Positions 1-11,828 of a DNA stretch of 64,000 nucleotides are shown in pieces. The stretch's first letter is position 1. The number at the start of each line of letters is the position of its first letter. Made by a program: the position numbers and the translations under genes. Origin of the DNA: Adiantum capillus-veneris (Eukaryota > Streptophyta > Polypodiopsida > Polypodiales > Pteridaceae); the NCBI GenBank assembly GCA_014529385.2, contig CM043958.1:85357525-85421524 (forward strand), given 5' to 3'. The notes below the pieces were generated by a model that had not been told where the DNA came from, searched no databases, and saw nothing but the letters and a program-made list of their open reading frames with translations.

Positions 1-412
1 CACTATTCCACCAAGCGCGAAGCTTCATTTTCTTTGACGCAATTTGACCCAATCATGCTGAGAAGTGGTATTGTGTATGTAACAATCAAGAAACTCTTAG
101 GACTCATTGTCAAGACGTTCAAGAGCATCCAATGTCCTAAGATCAAGACTATCCTAGGGATTCTAGATCAAATGGAACTATATTTTTGTTACCATATACA
201 TGTGCAAATGATGTGTGTGAACACACTTAAGACCGTCGGGACATTTTTTCCCTCACTAGGAGGTTTTTTCTCTCGTGCATTATATATACACCCACCATAG
301 TGCTAATTTATCTTTTCATTGTGCACTAAGCAATATGACTCTCTCTTATGTGCCTTGAGATTCTTCGTATTCTCCAAGATGTGTGTGTTTGCCTCCAGTC
401 ATATTCCCAACA
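1..412 (+). mobile_element. Ty1/copia 5' LTR, cut by window edge
   Basis: This is the left LTR of a degenerate copia element. It ends in CA at 411-412, two bases before a primer-binding site. The stretch at about 190-360 is repeated, diverged, at 4305-4391 and 4653-4740 (shared blocks include ACCATATACATGTG, GAACACACTTA and GTGCACTAAGCAATA), which marks the two LTRs. The start of the LTR is not visible, so its full length is unknown. No long coding frame is credible here. Confidence 0.7.
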
Positions 413-426
413 ATTGGTATTAGAGA
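413..426 (+). other. Primer-binding site of the copia element
   Basis: TGGTATTAGAG at 415-425 is one transition away from TGGTATCAGAG, the usual plant copia site complementary to the 3' end of initiator Met-tRNA. It sits two bases after the LTR end, as expected. Confidence 0.75.
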
Positions 427-776
427 AGGTTGCGTCCTCCCCAGTATAGTTGCCAGCATTTCCAGCACACACCTGCTCACTTTCTCATATTTGGGTTAGC
501 TTTGGTGAGTGTCAGTAGGTCAACCAATACTTTGTGTCAGCTCATAGAGCTGGATCAACTCAGAATTTCCATTGGGGCTCATTTTGGCCTCCGTTTCCAC
601 TTCAAGCAACAGTACTGCACATGCACTTTCATCATTTTGTGCAAAATATTTGTCAATGTTGTTTTTCATAACGGGTCCCTTAAAGTCTTCTTTGGGTTGT
701 GCTATACAGCACATGTTCGTCCTACTTTGTTTCTCCTCCTTTCAGGAAGTTTTTACATCAGGTGTAGACACACGCC

Positions 777-1700
777 ATGGCTAACAACAACACAAATGTG
801 TTCAAGATGTTTGCTGCTAAGGATAAATTGGACGGGGACAATTACCCAATGTGGGCTTACATGATGCAACATGTTCTTGTGTCAAAGGAATTTGAAGTGT
901 TGTGTAGGGAATTGATGTATGTCCAAATTTTGTGGACACATGCACTAATGAGGATGTTGCAGGTTTTGGGGATAGGATTGTTGTTGTTAGAGTTGTTTTG
1001 TGCACGACTAAGCAAGCTCGTTGGGATGCTAGATATGGGAAATCTCACACATTGATTGCATTATCTGTAAAGCACACTATTACTCCTCACATTTGCTCAG
1101 CTAAATCAGCTAAACAGGCTTCGGATATTCTGGTTGGTCTTTATGCAAGTAGAAGTGCATTGTTGCATAAATAGTTGGAGTCAAAGATTATGCATGAGGA
1201 ACATGACATGGACACTTTACTTGCTGGTATCAAGGATATTAATGAGCACTTATTTTTGCAGGCGAAGCCATTTTTGACAATTCCCTTGTGTAGACTGTTC
1301 TTGATGCTTTGCCAAATTCTTACTAGATTTTTGCTAGTACTTAAGGATTTATGACCCAAGGAAATCCTGATATTGTCAATTTTGATGCATTATGCACATT
1401 GTTGTTGCAAGAGTCACTTTCAAGAAAGAACATGGCTAAATAGTGTGCAGTTGAGCAAGATTTTATTGCTGCTCAAAGAAAAGGTGGTAATGGCAATGTA
1501 ACCACTTCTCATGGTTCTTCAACAAGCAAAAAATCACATGTTCCTAATACTTCTATTGGAAACACCTCATACGGGAATTCTTGTGAAAAGGGAAAATAGA
1601 AATTGCATTGCCATTATTGCAAAGCTAATGATCACTTGATCAAGAAGTGTCCAAAATTGAAGGCAAAAGAGGTCAAGAAGAGAGGCAGGTTCTAATACAA
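777..1700 (+). pseudogene. Ty1/copia gag, frameshifted
   Basis: Gag coats the retrotransposon RNA and forms the particle. The ATG at 777 opens with a typical copia Gag N-terminus: a phosphorylation-like KLDGDNYPMWAYMMQ block at about residues 16-30. After about 905 the frame shifts and continues as ALSVKHTITPHICSAKSAKQA and ESKIMHEEHDMDTLLAGIKDI, again typical copia gag. A CCHC zinc knuckle (CHYC, then H, then C; spacing C-2-C-4-H-4-C) is encoded at 1609-1650. Several frameshifts and stops make it non-functional. Confidence 0.75.
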
Positions 1701-1832
1701 GTGCAACTATTGTAGAATCTTCCTTGAAAGGAGATTGTGATGTTGATGTAGATGCAGATTGGGCATTTGTAGAGTGCACTTATGATCCTTTTTTTCATGA
1801 TCCATGCATGCTAGTTGCTACAGATTCACATG

Positions 1833-2130
1833 TGTGGTACTTTGGCAGAGGCACTACAAAGCACATTACATCACATCGTGACTTGTTTACCTCTCTCAAG
1901 ACTATCCCTCACGGGAATACAGTCACTTGTGCCAATATTGTCTCTTATCTTGTCCAGGGAGTTGGAGAGATTGTGTTGACTACTGTGGATGGCAGTTATT
2001 TCACACTTTTTGATGCTCTTTATGTATGTGAGATCAAGAAGAATATTTTGTCTGTATTTGCACTTGCTAGACTTGGTCTTGTTGTGAAATTTGTAGATGA
2101 CAATGTATGGTTCATAATCTCAATTTTGGT
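1833..2130 (+). pseudogene. Copia protease / gag-pre-integrase remnant
   Basis: The frame reads WYFGRGTTKHITSHRDLF, then GVGEIVLTTVDGS, then DALYVCEIKKNILSVFALAR. This is the region copia elements use for the aspartic protease and the pre-integrase linker (usual form WYLDSGATKH). The catalytic DSG is replaced by FGRG, so the protease would be dead. It follows gag in the correct order. Integrase and reverse transcriptase, which should come next, are deleted. Confidence 0.7.
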
Positions 2131-2264
2131 GATGAAATTATTGAATGCCTTTTTTGGACTCATAGTTGGGCTGAATGTTTTGACACACGAGTATCCTAGT
2201 ATCCACAAATGGTTTTTGTTTCATGCTCGGCAATTCATGCATATCATCCTTGAGAAAGAAGTAA

Positions 2265-2590
2265 CCTATTGTGGCCACTTCCAATTGTGAGGCTGAGTAC
2301 ATGGCATTTTCATAGCTACAGTTGAGTGTGTATGGCTCAGATGCCTTATGGCTAATTTGGGTGTTGGCTAGGACACTGCCAACATCATCTACACTGACAG
2401 CCACAACACATTGGTAGTTGCAAGGAACCCATTTTTTCATGCTCGCACAAAGAACATTGAGGTGCATTATCACTATGTCAGGGAAAGACTCTCACCAGGA
2501 GAGATCAGCTTGGCTTATGTCCCAACACAGGAAAAAGGCTTGCAAATTTGTTCACAAAGGCATTGCCTTGTGAGAAATATGAAGCTGACG
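2265..2590 (+). pseudogene. Copia RNase H C-terminal tail
   Basis: PIVATSNCEAEYMAFS is the characteristic copia RNase H block. It is followed in other frames by ECVWLRCLMANLG, then IIYTDSHNTLVVARNPFFHART and NIEVHYHYVRE, ending in YVPTQEKG. The order matches the end of copia pol. About 3 kb of pol is missing between this tail and the protease region at 2130, so the element carries a large internal deletion. Confidence 0.75.
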
Positions 2591-2794
2591 GGAGCAAAGC
2601 GAACCCCGAACCCCGACGGCCTCTAAAACACCGGGGACCGAATGGCACGCCTCGAGCCTGTCATGGTAAAGCAAACAGGGGCACCACATAGCTTCAGCGG
2701 CTAGGACGCAAACAACACACCACCATAACAAATTTTTCATCCAAGAGAGATGGATGATTGGGATTAATGATGAAGAGGAAAGGGAATGAGATCA

Positions 2795-2867
<73 letters not shown>

Positions 2868-4304
2868 GGGAGGGGGTATAGCGGCTTAGTACTTAGGCAC
2901 CACAAAAGGATGGCGAGTCCGCACACCCTTCACACATACACAAGCTCACTCCAAACACAAGACTAGGTGGCGATTCCACACACCTCACATGGGCAAAACA
3001 TTGCAAGAAAACATACTCACAAAACCTCAAGCTTTATTTAGAGAATAAGGCGATGAAATGGGGAGCATAGGGTAGGGGAATGAGAAGGGAGAGAGTGGTA
3101 GAGCACATGGCGGATAGGTGGGAGTTGATGGTGAAGACTCGCACGAGGGTTATGGCCATCATCCTTCATTTAGTTGCCCTTCATCTTCCATAGCCAAGGG
3201 TGTAGAGGTCATGCTCAAGACAAGCATGGTGATTGCGGTGATGGTGATGGTGTGGGTGTGTGTGTGTGCACTAGGCACACACAGTGCATAGTGTGTTCTT
3301 TGGTGATGTTGTGTGTGTATTTAGTGTGATGGTGACCCCTCTTTATATAGAGGAGGAGGGGGGAGGAATTCTAGAATTTAGAAATGAAGAAATCATTATC
3401 TACATAGGCCATGTGACTGTGGGCCCCACTTGTCTGGCTGTGTGTATATGTGCCAGAACAGCAGTCTCATGAGAGAGAGACTAAGAGAGAGAGATGGGTT
3501 GATGAAAAAAAGTGAGAGGTGACAGGGAGAATAAAGTAATTACAAGAGGGGAGAGAGGGGAGTGTGTTCAGAGGTGAATCTGTGTGCAGATGTGTGTGAA
3601 CACAAGAAAAATCAGGTAACCACTGGGTGGGGATGGGTCTGTGGGCACCTTTTTCAGTGAAACTGAGTGTGTGTGAGTGTGGGGAAGGTTATTTAGCTAC
3701 AAGATAAGAGATATGGCGCCCTTTAGAGAGAGAGGGGGGTATTTGGGTCATGGGATATGATAGGAGAGAGAAAGAGGGGGTGGGGTATAATATTTTGGAA
3801 GATAGGGTAAGTTGCATGTGAGTTAGGGTGCATTATTGGTGAGTTATAATGCATTATTGGTGAGAGGTGGGGTAGCTTGAGGGGAGAGAGAAAGGAGAAA
3901 GGACAAGGAGAAGAGAGAGGGGGTTGACCTTTTGAGTGGAGGAGAGGAAAAGGGACACACGGCGGGGCAACAGTGAAGAAAAGGAGGCAAGGTGGGGATG
4001 GGCTACCCCGCAGGCATAAGGTGGCCTATTTTACCTTTCTTATATATTTACATAATCATACTTTATTTTTTTCTTACTTTTTTCAATGCCTTTTATCACT
4101 CCCTCCCTAAGAGGGGGTTTTCATGGGGTGGGGACGAGAGAAGAGGGATATGGGAGCTTGGCTTGTGAAAAGCCCCCATCAAAGCTTTCCACAAATCTTT
4201 GGGCTTACTCCTCTTTGTGGATTGATCATACACTTAGGTCATTGCACTTCCCTATACATTATATGCCAACTCTTGTTCACCGCATCACTCCCATGGGGGG
4301 TTTG
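2591..4304. other. Non-coding interior of the copia element, purine-rich
   Basis: No gene is visible between the RNase H tail and the recognisable 3' LTR. The stretch contains a (GA)n run, GT-rich sequence near 3240-3320, and purine-rich sequence (AGAGAGAGGGGG and similar) up to about 4000. A polypurine tract could lie near 4107-4165, but the exact 3' LTR start cannot be fixed. Confidence 0.5.
2798..2864. repeat. (GA)n microsatellite
   Basis: Uninterrupted GA dinucleotides for about 67 bases inside the copia remnant. Confidence 0.98.
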
Positions 4305-4740
4305 CTACCATATACATGTGGTAGTGATGTGTACGAACACACTTAGGACCGTGAATGCATTTTTCCCTTTCTAGGAGGTTTTTTCCCCCGTGCATTGTAC
4401 TCGGGGGGTGCACCTTTAAGAAAGTATTCATATAGCATGCGATCAAAGGGTATTATAAAACCCCCTTTACTTACATGCTTAAGGTAATAAAATGACCCCT
4501 TTTTCTTCAATGGGTTTTTCTCTAAAATCAATTAAAAAAACCATTTTGTTAATATAATCATGTTAAAATTTTAAAATTTTGGCAATTAAAAAACCCATTC
4601 ATTTCATGTGGTAACTTACATGTCTAGGAGATGAACCCCCCAAGGCATTGTATATATGCCCATCACTCTAGGGCTAACTTATCTTTCCATTGTGCACTAA
4701 GCAATACTATTCTCTCTTGTGTGCCTTGAGATTCTTTGCC
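4305..4740 (+). mobile_element. Ty1/copia 3' LTR remnant, interrupted
   Basis: Two blocks (4305-4391 and 4653-4740) align to about 190-360 of the left LTR, in the same orientation. They are separated by the insertion described at 4400-4644. The two LTRs differ at many positions, so the element is old. Confidence 0.7.
4400..4644. mobile_element. 245-bp MITE with 8-bp target duplication
   Basis: GCATTGTA occurs at 4392-4399 and again at 4645-4652, directly flanking this segment. The ends are inverted: CTCGGGGGGTGCACCT at the left, and CTTGGGGGGTTCATCT reading inward from the right (13 of 16 match). The other LTR of the host element has GTGCATTATATATAC at the same place with no insertion, which is an empty site. 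Eight-base duplications are typical of hAT elements, so a non-autonomous hAT is the best guess. There is no coding capacity. Confidence 0.8.
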
Positions 4741-5871
4741 TTGTCCACAACTTCACATCTGCATTCAAAGCTTATGGGAAAAATCAGACAAAAAGACTCC
4801 TCCAAACGTCCAAGGACTGAAGAGTAAGGTCCAATTTCTCATGAAGCACTTGTTGAATATGTAGCCCAAACTGTAGGAACAATCACATCTTCTACATGTC
4901 CCTCTATCATAGAGGTAATTGCTTTGGATGAAAGCCTAGCACCCCCCCCCCCCCCCCCCCCCCCCCAATCCTTCACTTGCTTGGTGAAATTTAAATTCTC
5001 ACTTACAAGCTCCCCAACTTGGTGAAGGGCACTTTGTGAAGCTCGTTAAAGTGACACATCCAAAATTCAAGGATGCAGTGTACACAGTCAAGATTTACAA
5101 GATCATGCCTCACAAAAAATCTCATATATATGTAATGGGAATGACCTATGTACTTTAAGAGTAGCGGAATTAAGAGAATTAAGGTGAGCATTTTTGTGAG
5201 ATCACTTTGAGAACATAGAGGGTGAACTTAATTGATGGTAGCAACATAAACATAGTACTTAATTAACTTGGCATGAACAATACTTTTGCAAGAGAGAGAG
5301 TATTAGAGAACATGACAATAGTTGAGGACCGGATTTACTTGGATCCGGTCCCCCTCCAAAAGGCGTTTGTATTATAGATTCTCCCATCAGAGACTTTGTT
5401 ACAATACAATCTTTGTGTTCCTTGTGACCTTGGTGATGCTATGAAGATGGAAAGCTTCATGCATCACAAGCTTAACATAAACTTTGCAAAAAGCATTCAC
5501 TATCCCAAGCTTCAGTCCCAAGGCCTCAAACACCTTCGAAGGTGGAGAGAGCTAGCGGGGAATGAGGGTAGGGAAGAGGAAGAAGAAACATTCCATAGGA
5601 GAAATAAATAGTTCCTCACTTATCATCACTCTTCTTGATTTAGCATAGCATAATAGCATAGTAATGAAGATGAAGAAGATGGCAAGCTTAAGCATTGAAG
5701 CATGGCTCTTGGTTGTATTTGCATTCCATAGCCAAGAGTGTTGGTGTAGGCTCTCCACTTCTCCACAAGCTTGGAGAAGGAGATGGAGCTCTTGCATTTT
5801 GCACTCCACACAATGAGAGAATGTGTGTGTGTGGGGGGGGGAGAGTATACCCCCCCTCTCATGCTTGGTCC

Positions 5872-5873
<2 letters not shown>
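4741..5873. other. Intergenic, no gene seen
   Basis: This stretch holds a poly-C run at 4942-4966, a small hairpin at 5326-5351 and otherwise ordinary sequence. No coding similarity was recognised. Confidence 0.5.
5326..5351. repeat. Perfect 9-bp inverted repeat
   Basis: GGACCGGAT (5326-5334) pairs with ATCCGGTCC (5343-5351) across an 8-base loop. Function unknown; it could be the fused end of a lost foldback element. Confidence 0.7.

Positions 5874-5940
<67 letters not shown>
5874..5940. repeat. (CT)n microsatellite
   Basis: About 67 bases of CT dinucleotides, preceded by short runs of GT, G and C. Confidence 0.98.
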
Positions 5941-5943
<3 letters not shown>

Positions 5944-6110
5944 CGTATTATTTTTTTATTTCATTTGGACATGTGTCCTCTTTTTTCTCTTTGAGAGAAA
6001 GAACTTAATTATTTATTTTTATGTATCTAAATTCTCATTGGACCCTTTAAAACCTAACCAACAGCATCTAAGCACATCATGAGGGACACATCTGGAGGAT
6101 CATTTGAACA

Positions 6111-6316
6111 TGTGTCTTTTATACTTGTTAAGTCATTTGGTTGAATTGAATACTTCAAGGATTAGTCAATCAAGCAAGCATGTGTCTTTTATGCTTCTTA
6201 AACTATTTGTTTTGAGTTGAATACTTCAAGCCTTAGTCAATCAAGCATGGATGTTCGTGCCTCTTGAGAATTTATCTTTGAATTTAACATTTCAAAAACC
6301 TTAGTCATTTAAGTAT
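6111..6316. repeat. 70-bp tandem repeat, three copies
   Basis: 6111-6180 and 6181-6250 are clear copies (both start TGTGTCTTTTAT and end with TTAGTCAATCAAGCA). A third, weaker copy follows at about 6251-6316 (CTTGAGAATTTAT, then AACCTTAGTCATTTAAG). No coding function is apparent. Confidence 0.8.
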
Positions 6317-6741
6317 AAAAATCACCTCAAGCTTTGGGCAAGGTTCCCACAACCACTTTAAGTGTCATAGCACCTCATGCTTGGGTACGATTCCCACCTC
6401 GAGGTTAGCCCTAGCTTGCGTAAGGTCAAACACTAACTTTGGGAGGTCTTTAATGAAAAGGTAACCCTAAGTTATTTTAAGCTCCATTAGATGCACGTTG
6501 CTCTTTGATAGACTACCTCCATTTGGACCCCTTTTGAGATGTAACCATCTTTTCTCTTGGTCCCTTGTTGAGGTAAATCTAAAAGCACTTATTGCACATT
6601 GATCTTTGGTAGATCGATGTATATAGCTTATGTTGGATTCTTAGACACTTGATTTTGTGTATTCCATAGCCTCTTGAATGTAAAAAGAACACTTTTTTTC
6701 ACAACTCAAGGGAAAGAGAGAAATCCCTTAAATAGGCTCGG

Positions 6742-6894
6742 TTTCATATAAAATCATTGCAAAGGTAGTCACTCTTAGAGTGACTACCTTTGCAATGTTA
6801 GTCACTCTTAGAGTGGCACCCCTCCTTGATAGATGTCGATTTCATATAAAATCATTGCAAAGGTAGTCACTCTTAGAGTGGCACCCCTCCTTGA
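6742..6894. repeat. Perfect palindrome with nested direct repeats
   Basis: Two perfect 20-base arms (6755-6774 and 6778-6797) flank a 3-base spacer. The left arm with its upstream TTTCATATAAAATC recurs at 6840-6880. The block GTCACTCTTAGAGTGGCACC and the bases after it (29 in all) occur at both 6801-6829 and 6866-6894 (65 bp apart). Confidence 0.9.
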
Positions 6895-8033
6895 CACAGT
6901 CATCTCCCCCATCAGCATGGGTTTATTAAAGGAAGGTCAATTTATGACTTTTTATCATTAGTTTATGTCAATACTTCCTAATGAAAATTTACTTATCCCT
7001 AATCCTAAGAAGAATTTAGGAATATGTGAATAAGAGTAGACGTCTTGTAGTATCAGAAAACTAACTTCCCATGCTCCCGTGCTCTACTATGTCCATTCCT
7101 TTCTACTTGCGAGCTTCGCCATGGTCTCTCATGAGTGCACAATGGAGATAGTAAGACAAAAGGTAATCAACTCCTCCTCTTGCCAACTTTGTGTGCCCTA
7201 CAACCCCCTACCCTTTAATGAGTTGCTCTCCCTATAGCTTGTTCCTCATAGCAATTGCCCATAAACGAACATCTCTCTTTAGGAGTGCATGCCAAGTAAC
7301 CCTAAATTATCTTACACTAATAGCACTAAGGAAGCACCAAAGCTTCCCAAGAGAACCTCAAGCCTGATCTCCTATGATGCTTGTCTCTAAGTTTTTATTT
7401 TCCATTGGAGAGAATGTAAACCATAGAATAGAGAACCAGTACCGTTGATGAAGAGGTCAAAACCTGCAACACGCATCGAAGAACCACTTGGTTGCCACCA
7501 CACTGAAAAGCCCTACAATTGCCATCAAGTGTGTCCTGAGAGTCTACCCTAACTTATACATTTATCTAACTTTGTTAAAAACCCCTCTCTCTTGGACTTA
7601 TGTGGTATGGTAAATTTGCCATGGCGAACCCCTCAGGTTTTGAACCCTCTTGAATCCCATCTACCTAAGGCTTATACTCTATCCACTATCCGCCATGTCA
7701 TACATACAATCTATAAATCAACTCCCACATGTACAAGGAAACATAGTATGATACCTACATGGCTGAAGTTACTTTTAGTGTGCATCCAAGTTTACTTTTG
7801 TCCACATCCTATGGATGCATGCCCCTCATGATCTGGGTCCTAATTTCCCTACCATACATCCATGGTCTGGGGCTCATTGAGGACCTCTGATCATTTAGTG
7901 CTTAGAAAAGGCAGCCTTTCTAAATGTAGTACAATTCATATGATGCACATGAAAGCCTTCACCTCTAGATGTATTCCATTATCAATCATAATCGTTAATA
8001 ATAGCTTGTAGCTACAACAAAAAGAGTCAAGAG
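6895..8033. other. Intergenic, no gene seen
   Basis: Short open frames, such as one at 7592-7831, show no recognisable protein features. Nothing further is supported here. Confidence 0.5.
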
Positions 8034-8173
<140 letters not shown>

Positions 8174-8200
8174 TTGCTACATGGTAAGAGGGGTTGAGGT

Positions 8201-8485
8201 TGTAGGGAAAGCTAAGGTGGGTGATGCCGGAGGGGGTTCATGGTGAGATGCAGGTGCAACAGAAAATTGAACGAGAGAGGAGAGAGAGAGAACTCGATAC
8301 TGCTTGTAACAAAAAATAACACGCTTATTGATTGATTGATTGATTTGTGTGTAAAGACCTTACAATATAAATAGGAATTTGGCATGCAAACTGCACCAGA
8401 CTGAACTTTTATCTACATGCCTTGTGAGGCTTGTTCCCACGGGTATACCGACAAATTAGCCGAACTCAGGCTTGAATACCTAAGA
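8201..8485 (-). repeat. 3' LTR of the small LTR element
   Basis: It aligns to 9656-9927 with scattered substitutions and small indels. It includes an extra GATT in a short repeat and about 12 extra bases near CACGGGTATACC. Its outer terminal dinucleotide has changed from CA to GA. Confidence 0.9.
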
Positions 8486-8499
8486 ATCCCCCCCTCAAG
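8486..8499 (-). other. Polypurine tract of the small LTR element
   Basis: On the minus strand TTGAGGGGGGGATT lies directly upstream of the 3' LTR, where plus-strand DNA synthesis is primed. Confidence 0.8.
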
Positions 8500-9490
8500 C
8501 CCGAAGTAGACATGCAACTCATGATACCTCGAGTTTTGATGTACTCGTCAACCGTGAGTTTTAGGTTCTCTCACAACCAAGGATTTCTGGTGTATCCATA
8601 ACCTGGTGCTAGGTCAGTAACCGCCCCTTGAACAGATAGGGTGTAGGTCAAAAAATTAGCTACCAAAAATGGAGTTTTTGGTTCACTGCCAAACCTTGGG
8701 TTTAAAGTGTACCCAGTAACCTCATGAAAGTGCAACAAAAATGGGTTGAGAACAAATAACTTTGGGAGGTCTTACCACATGATTGTCATGGCACTGTCTA
8801 TAACCCGTACAAATTTGATATGATGATAACTGACAAGCATGACAATAACTGACAATGTAAAAGAAAAAGCTTTGACTGGAAAGTTTATGACAAAACAAGA
8901 CTATAACACTGAACTGGTAAAATAAGTTGTGCAAACTTGTACTGCAATCTCGAAGCAAATTTGGATGTTCAGCATCTGTTGATGTACCTCTTAGTTCTTG
9001 AAGAAAATATTGTTTGAAAAGATAGTTCGATAGTTGTAGTGATAGAGCTTGCTATGCATGCATTTGAATCTTGTTCAATACTGACATAGACTTAGAAATT
9101 CAAATTTGGAATGACATATTTGAATTTGTTGAGTTATCGAATCGTCCATCTTCAAGCTTAACTACCTCTGTACTTGCATTTTAAATGCTTGTCGGAAATA
9201 CAATTGCCATGCACTAGCAAAATTAGTCTCATATGCTCTACAGCTGAGACTGCAATACTCTGGCCGATATGCCAGACTGCGGGGTGTGAATGGCCTTATG
9301 TGTGAATTATCACACTGTGTTGGAACCCTAGTTTCAATAGGGGTGATTTAAGAAAATCCTTTTAAAAGAATGAGTCTGCAGCTTACAGACACAATGCTGC
9401 TTGTTCTTTGAAGCGCTGAAAAACCACCACAGGATGGCCGTGACGAGTCTTGCCCGCCTTGCCAACGCTAGGAGCACCAAGCCTGAGGCT

Positions 9491-9580
9491 CTATTGGGCA
9501 TGCAATCTTCTCAAGCTCGCATCCGGCCTGCTGTGAGCCGACTTGAGTGCCTTCTGTAGCGCCCTAGCCAACTTGGCCAT
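9491..9580 (-). CDS. Short basic 29-aa ORF in the small LTR element
   Basis: This ORF starts with MAKLARALQKALKSAH and is Lys/Arg/Ala/Leu rich. It lies just downstream of the primer-binding site, where gag would begin. It may be a gag leftover or simply chance; there is no homology I can name. Confidence 0.25.
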   Translation of the reverse strand: MAKLARALQKALKSAHSRPDASLRRLHAQ

Positions 9581-9640
9581 GAAGCAACAGTGCCTGAGTA
9601 TTGGACAGCGCTAAGGATCACCTGCTGCAGCGAGCACCGA

Positions 9641-9653
9641 AGCTCTGATACCA
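9641..9653 (-). other. Primer-binding site of the small LTR element
   Basis: On the minus strand it reads TGGTATCAGAGCT, the exact plant initiator-Met-tRNA-type site, two bases inside the 5' LTR. Confidence 0.9.
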
Positions 9654-9655
9654 TA

Positions 9656-9927
9656 TGTAGGGAAAGCTAAGGCGGGTGATGCCGGAGGGGGTTCATGGCA
9701 AGATGCAGGTGCAACAGAAAATTGAACGAGAGAGGATAGAGAGAGAACTCGATACTGCTTATAAAAGAAAAATAACACGCTTATTGATTAATTGATTTGT
9801 GTGTAAAGATCTTACAATATAAATAGGAATTTGGCATGCAAACTGCACATAGACTGAACTTTTATATGCATGCCTTGTGAGGCTTCTTACCCACAAATTA
9901 GTCGAACTCGGGCTTGAATACCTAACA
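9656..9927 (-). repeat. 5' LTR of the small LTR element
   Basis: This 272-bp LTR has intact TG...CA ends. On the minus strand it contains CTATTTATATTG as a possible TATA region. It differs from the other LTR by roughly 5-6% plus indels by eye. Confidence 0.9.
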
Positions 9928-11780
9928 GAGGTCATCTTTTTTCATCTCAATTTTCCCTTTCATAGTTTTTCTCAAAGGGTAGTGACATTGCGCTTGCACG
10001 CCGCAAGCTACAAGTGGAGTAATCCTATATGTTATTTATGCTTAAGAGAATTTTATCAAAAATGCTAAATTCATGTCCATTGTAAATTCGGAAAGTATTG
10101 TTTGGGTTAAGGATGGTTGAATTAAGAAAGATATGATTGATCATCCTTAAGACAACTTGTCTCAAGACACCTCCGACTCCTTGGTATGTTTTGATGAATA
10201 ATGATGGCTTTCTAGCCACAGATAAGTCGGTTATCCCCCATGAACGATGAGTTTCTATTGCGTGTTACATCTTGATGTTTCTATATAAGTATCCTAGGGG
10301 AGCCGCCCGGTTGTATAGGCATGTCCAGCTAATGATTTGTGAAATCACATTGCAATTTCGACAAAATTTACCCTTTTGTGCGCACACCTAAAGATTGGTA
10401 AAAACTGCCAATTTTATTAGTGTGTGTGCCTAAAAAGTGTTTTATTTGCATGACTGATTCAATTTTTGATTGCATATTTGATGTGTGTAATGGTTAATTG
10501 CTGCATTTTTAGCTTAAAACAAGGATTTACACAATTCAATTGTGTCAAATTTTTACCTAATTTTGTCGCTAATTCTGCCGGTTTAATTGCCTAGTCTTGA
10601 TTTTATTGATGAAATTTTTTGGCAATTAAATTGATGAGGTTTTTGTGAATTTAATTGTCTGTTCTATTTCCCTATGTGTGGAGAAATTTTTAGTTTTTTT
10701 TTGTATTTTTGGATAATTTTGTAATTTTTTTGTTTTTTTTGTTAATTTTTGCATCAATTTTTTGTTAATTCCATAAAAATTGATATTTTGCAATCTTTAC
10801 AAGCTATTTTGTGTATGCATATTTATGACATCATTCTTTTTGCATTTGTGCCCTCCGTGGTTGAGTTTTGAGCGTTTCTCTATTTCCGAAGTAGTGTTGA
10901 CGATTTTGTCGAATCTAGCATTTTCGGTAAAAAACTACTATTTTGGTGTGCTTTTGCGTGTCAACAATGTCTGGTTGTGAGTGACAATGATTTTCTAAGG
11001 TTTCTAAAATTTTTTGGAAATTTCTGTCAACTTTTTGGATTTTTCGGGTGAATTTTAGCGTTTTCAGCTAATTTTTGGCATTTCTGGACGTTTTGAAAAA
11101 ATAATAATAAAAAAGACCAATTTTGAGCTCGATGCCCGTGCCTTGTGACGCACAAAATTTTCTCGTTGGCTAGATCTTTTATGGTCTTTTGTGATAGCTT
11201 TTTGTCGATAGTAAATTCTTTTCTTCTTCTTCTCTCCCCGGGGGAATCCACCCCAAAACCCACTACCACTCTCTCTCTAACTTTCACTGTCTTACTAACC
11301 CCCTCACTCACTCACTAACTTCCTCTCTCTTCCCACTCTCCCACTCTCTATCTCTCGCTATCTGCCCACGCGTATCCACCCTCCCTTTTGTCCTCTTCTC
11401 ACACACACACCCACTCCCTTGTGTCGTATACCCCCCTGCCCTCTTACTGGAGTCTGGCGCTGACAGGTCTGCCACGTCATCTGTCACCACATCACTGACA
11501 CCCACTCCCTCCGTTTGTTTCGCCATCAACCCCGCCCCATGCTCCCACCTTCCTCCTCGTGCCTTGCGCGCTAGACATTCGCTGCATGCTGGAGGTCAAC
11601 GCCCTGATCCACGCGCTGCCAGACAGCTAGGTAAGCAAGTAAACAGTTTTTTTAATTTATTTTATGTGTCAGAATTGATTGCAACCCTTTGAAACAATAA
11701 GAAAACCAATTGAAAAATTTAAAAAAAAAAACAAAAAAGACATTATATAAAAAATTAAAAAGGGTTTTGAAAAATTACAA

Positions 11781-11828
<48 letters not shown>

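Larger units (their letters stand above)
8201..9927 (-). mobile_element. Complete small non-autonomous LTR retrotransposon
   Basis: Two direct repeats, 8201-8485 and 9656-9927, form the LTRs. On the plus strand they start TGTAGGGAAAGC and end CCTAAGA or CCTAACA. The 5-bp sequence GAGGT at 8196-8200 is repeated exactly at 9928-9932, a perfect target-site duplication. A primer-binding site (TGGTATCAGAGCT on the minus strand) and a polypurine tract fix the orientation as minus. Total length is 1.73 kb and the interior is about 1.17 kb. There is no gag-pol, so it must move with proteins supplied in trans. The size is close to the TRIM/SMART type. Confidence 0.92.

Noticed and set aside
430-864. 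144-aa open frame after the copia primer-binding site
   Set aside because: It overlaps the real gag start in another frame and has no recognisable features; it is leader sequence.
5771-6082. Three overlapping open frames with Ser-Leu runs
   Set aside because: They are created by the (CT)n microsatellite.
7592-7831. tRNA-like GAACCC/TTTGAACCC context and a 79-aa frame
   Set aside because: No cloverleaf can be drawn and the frame has no domain.
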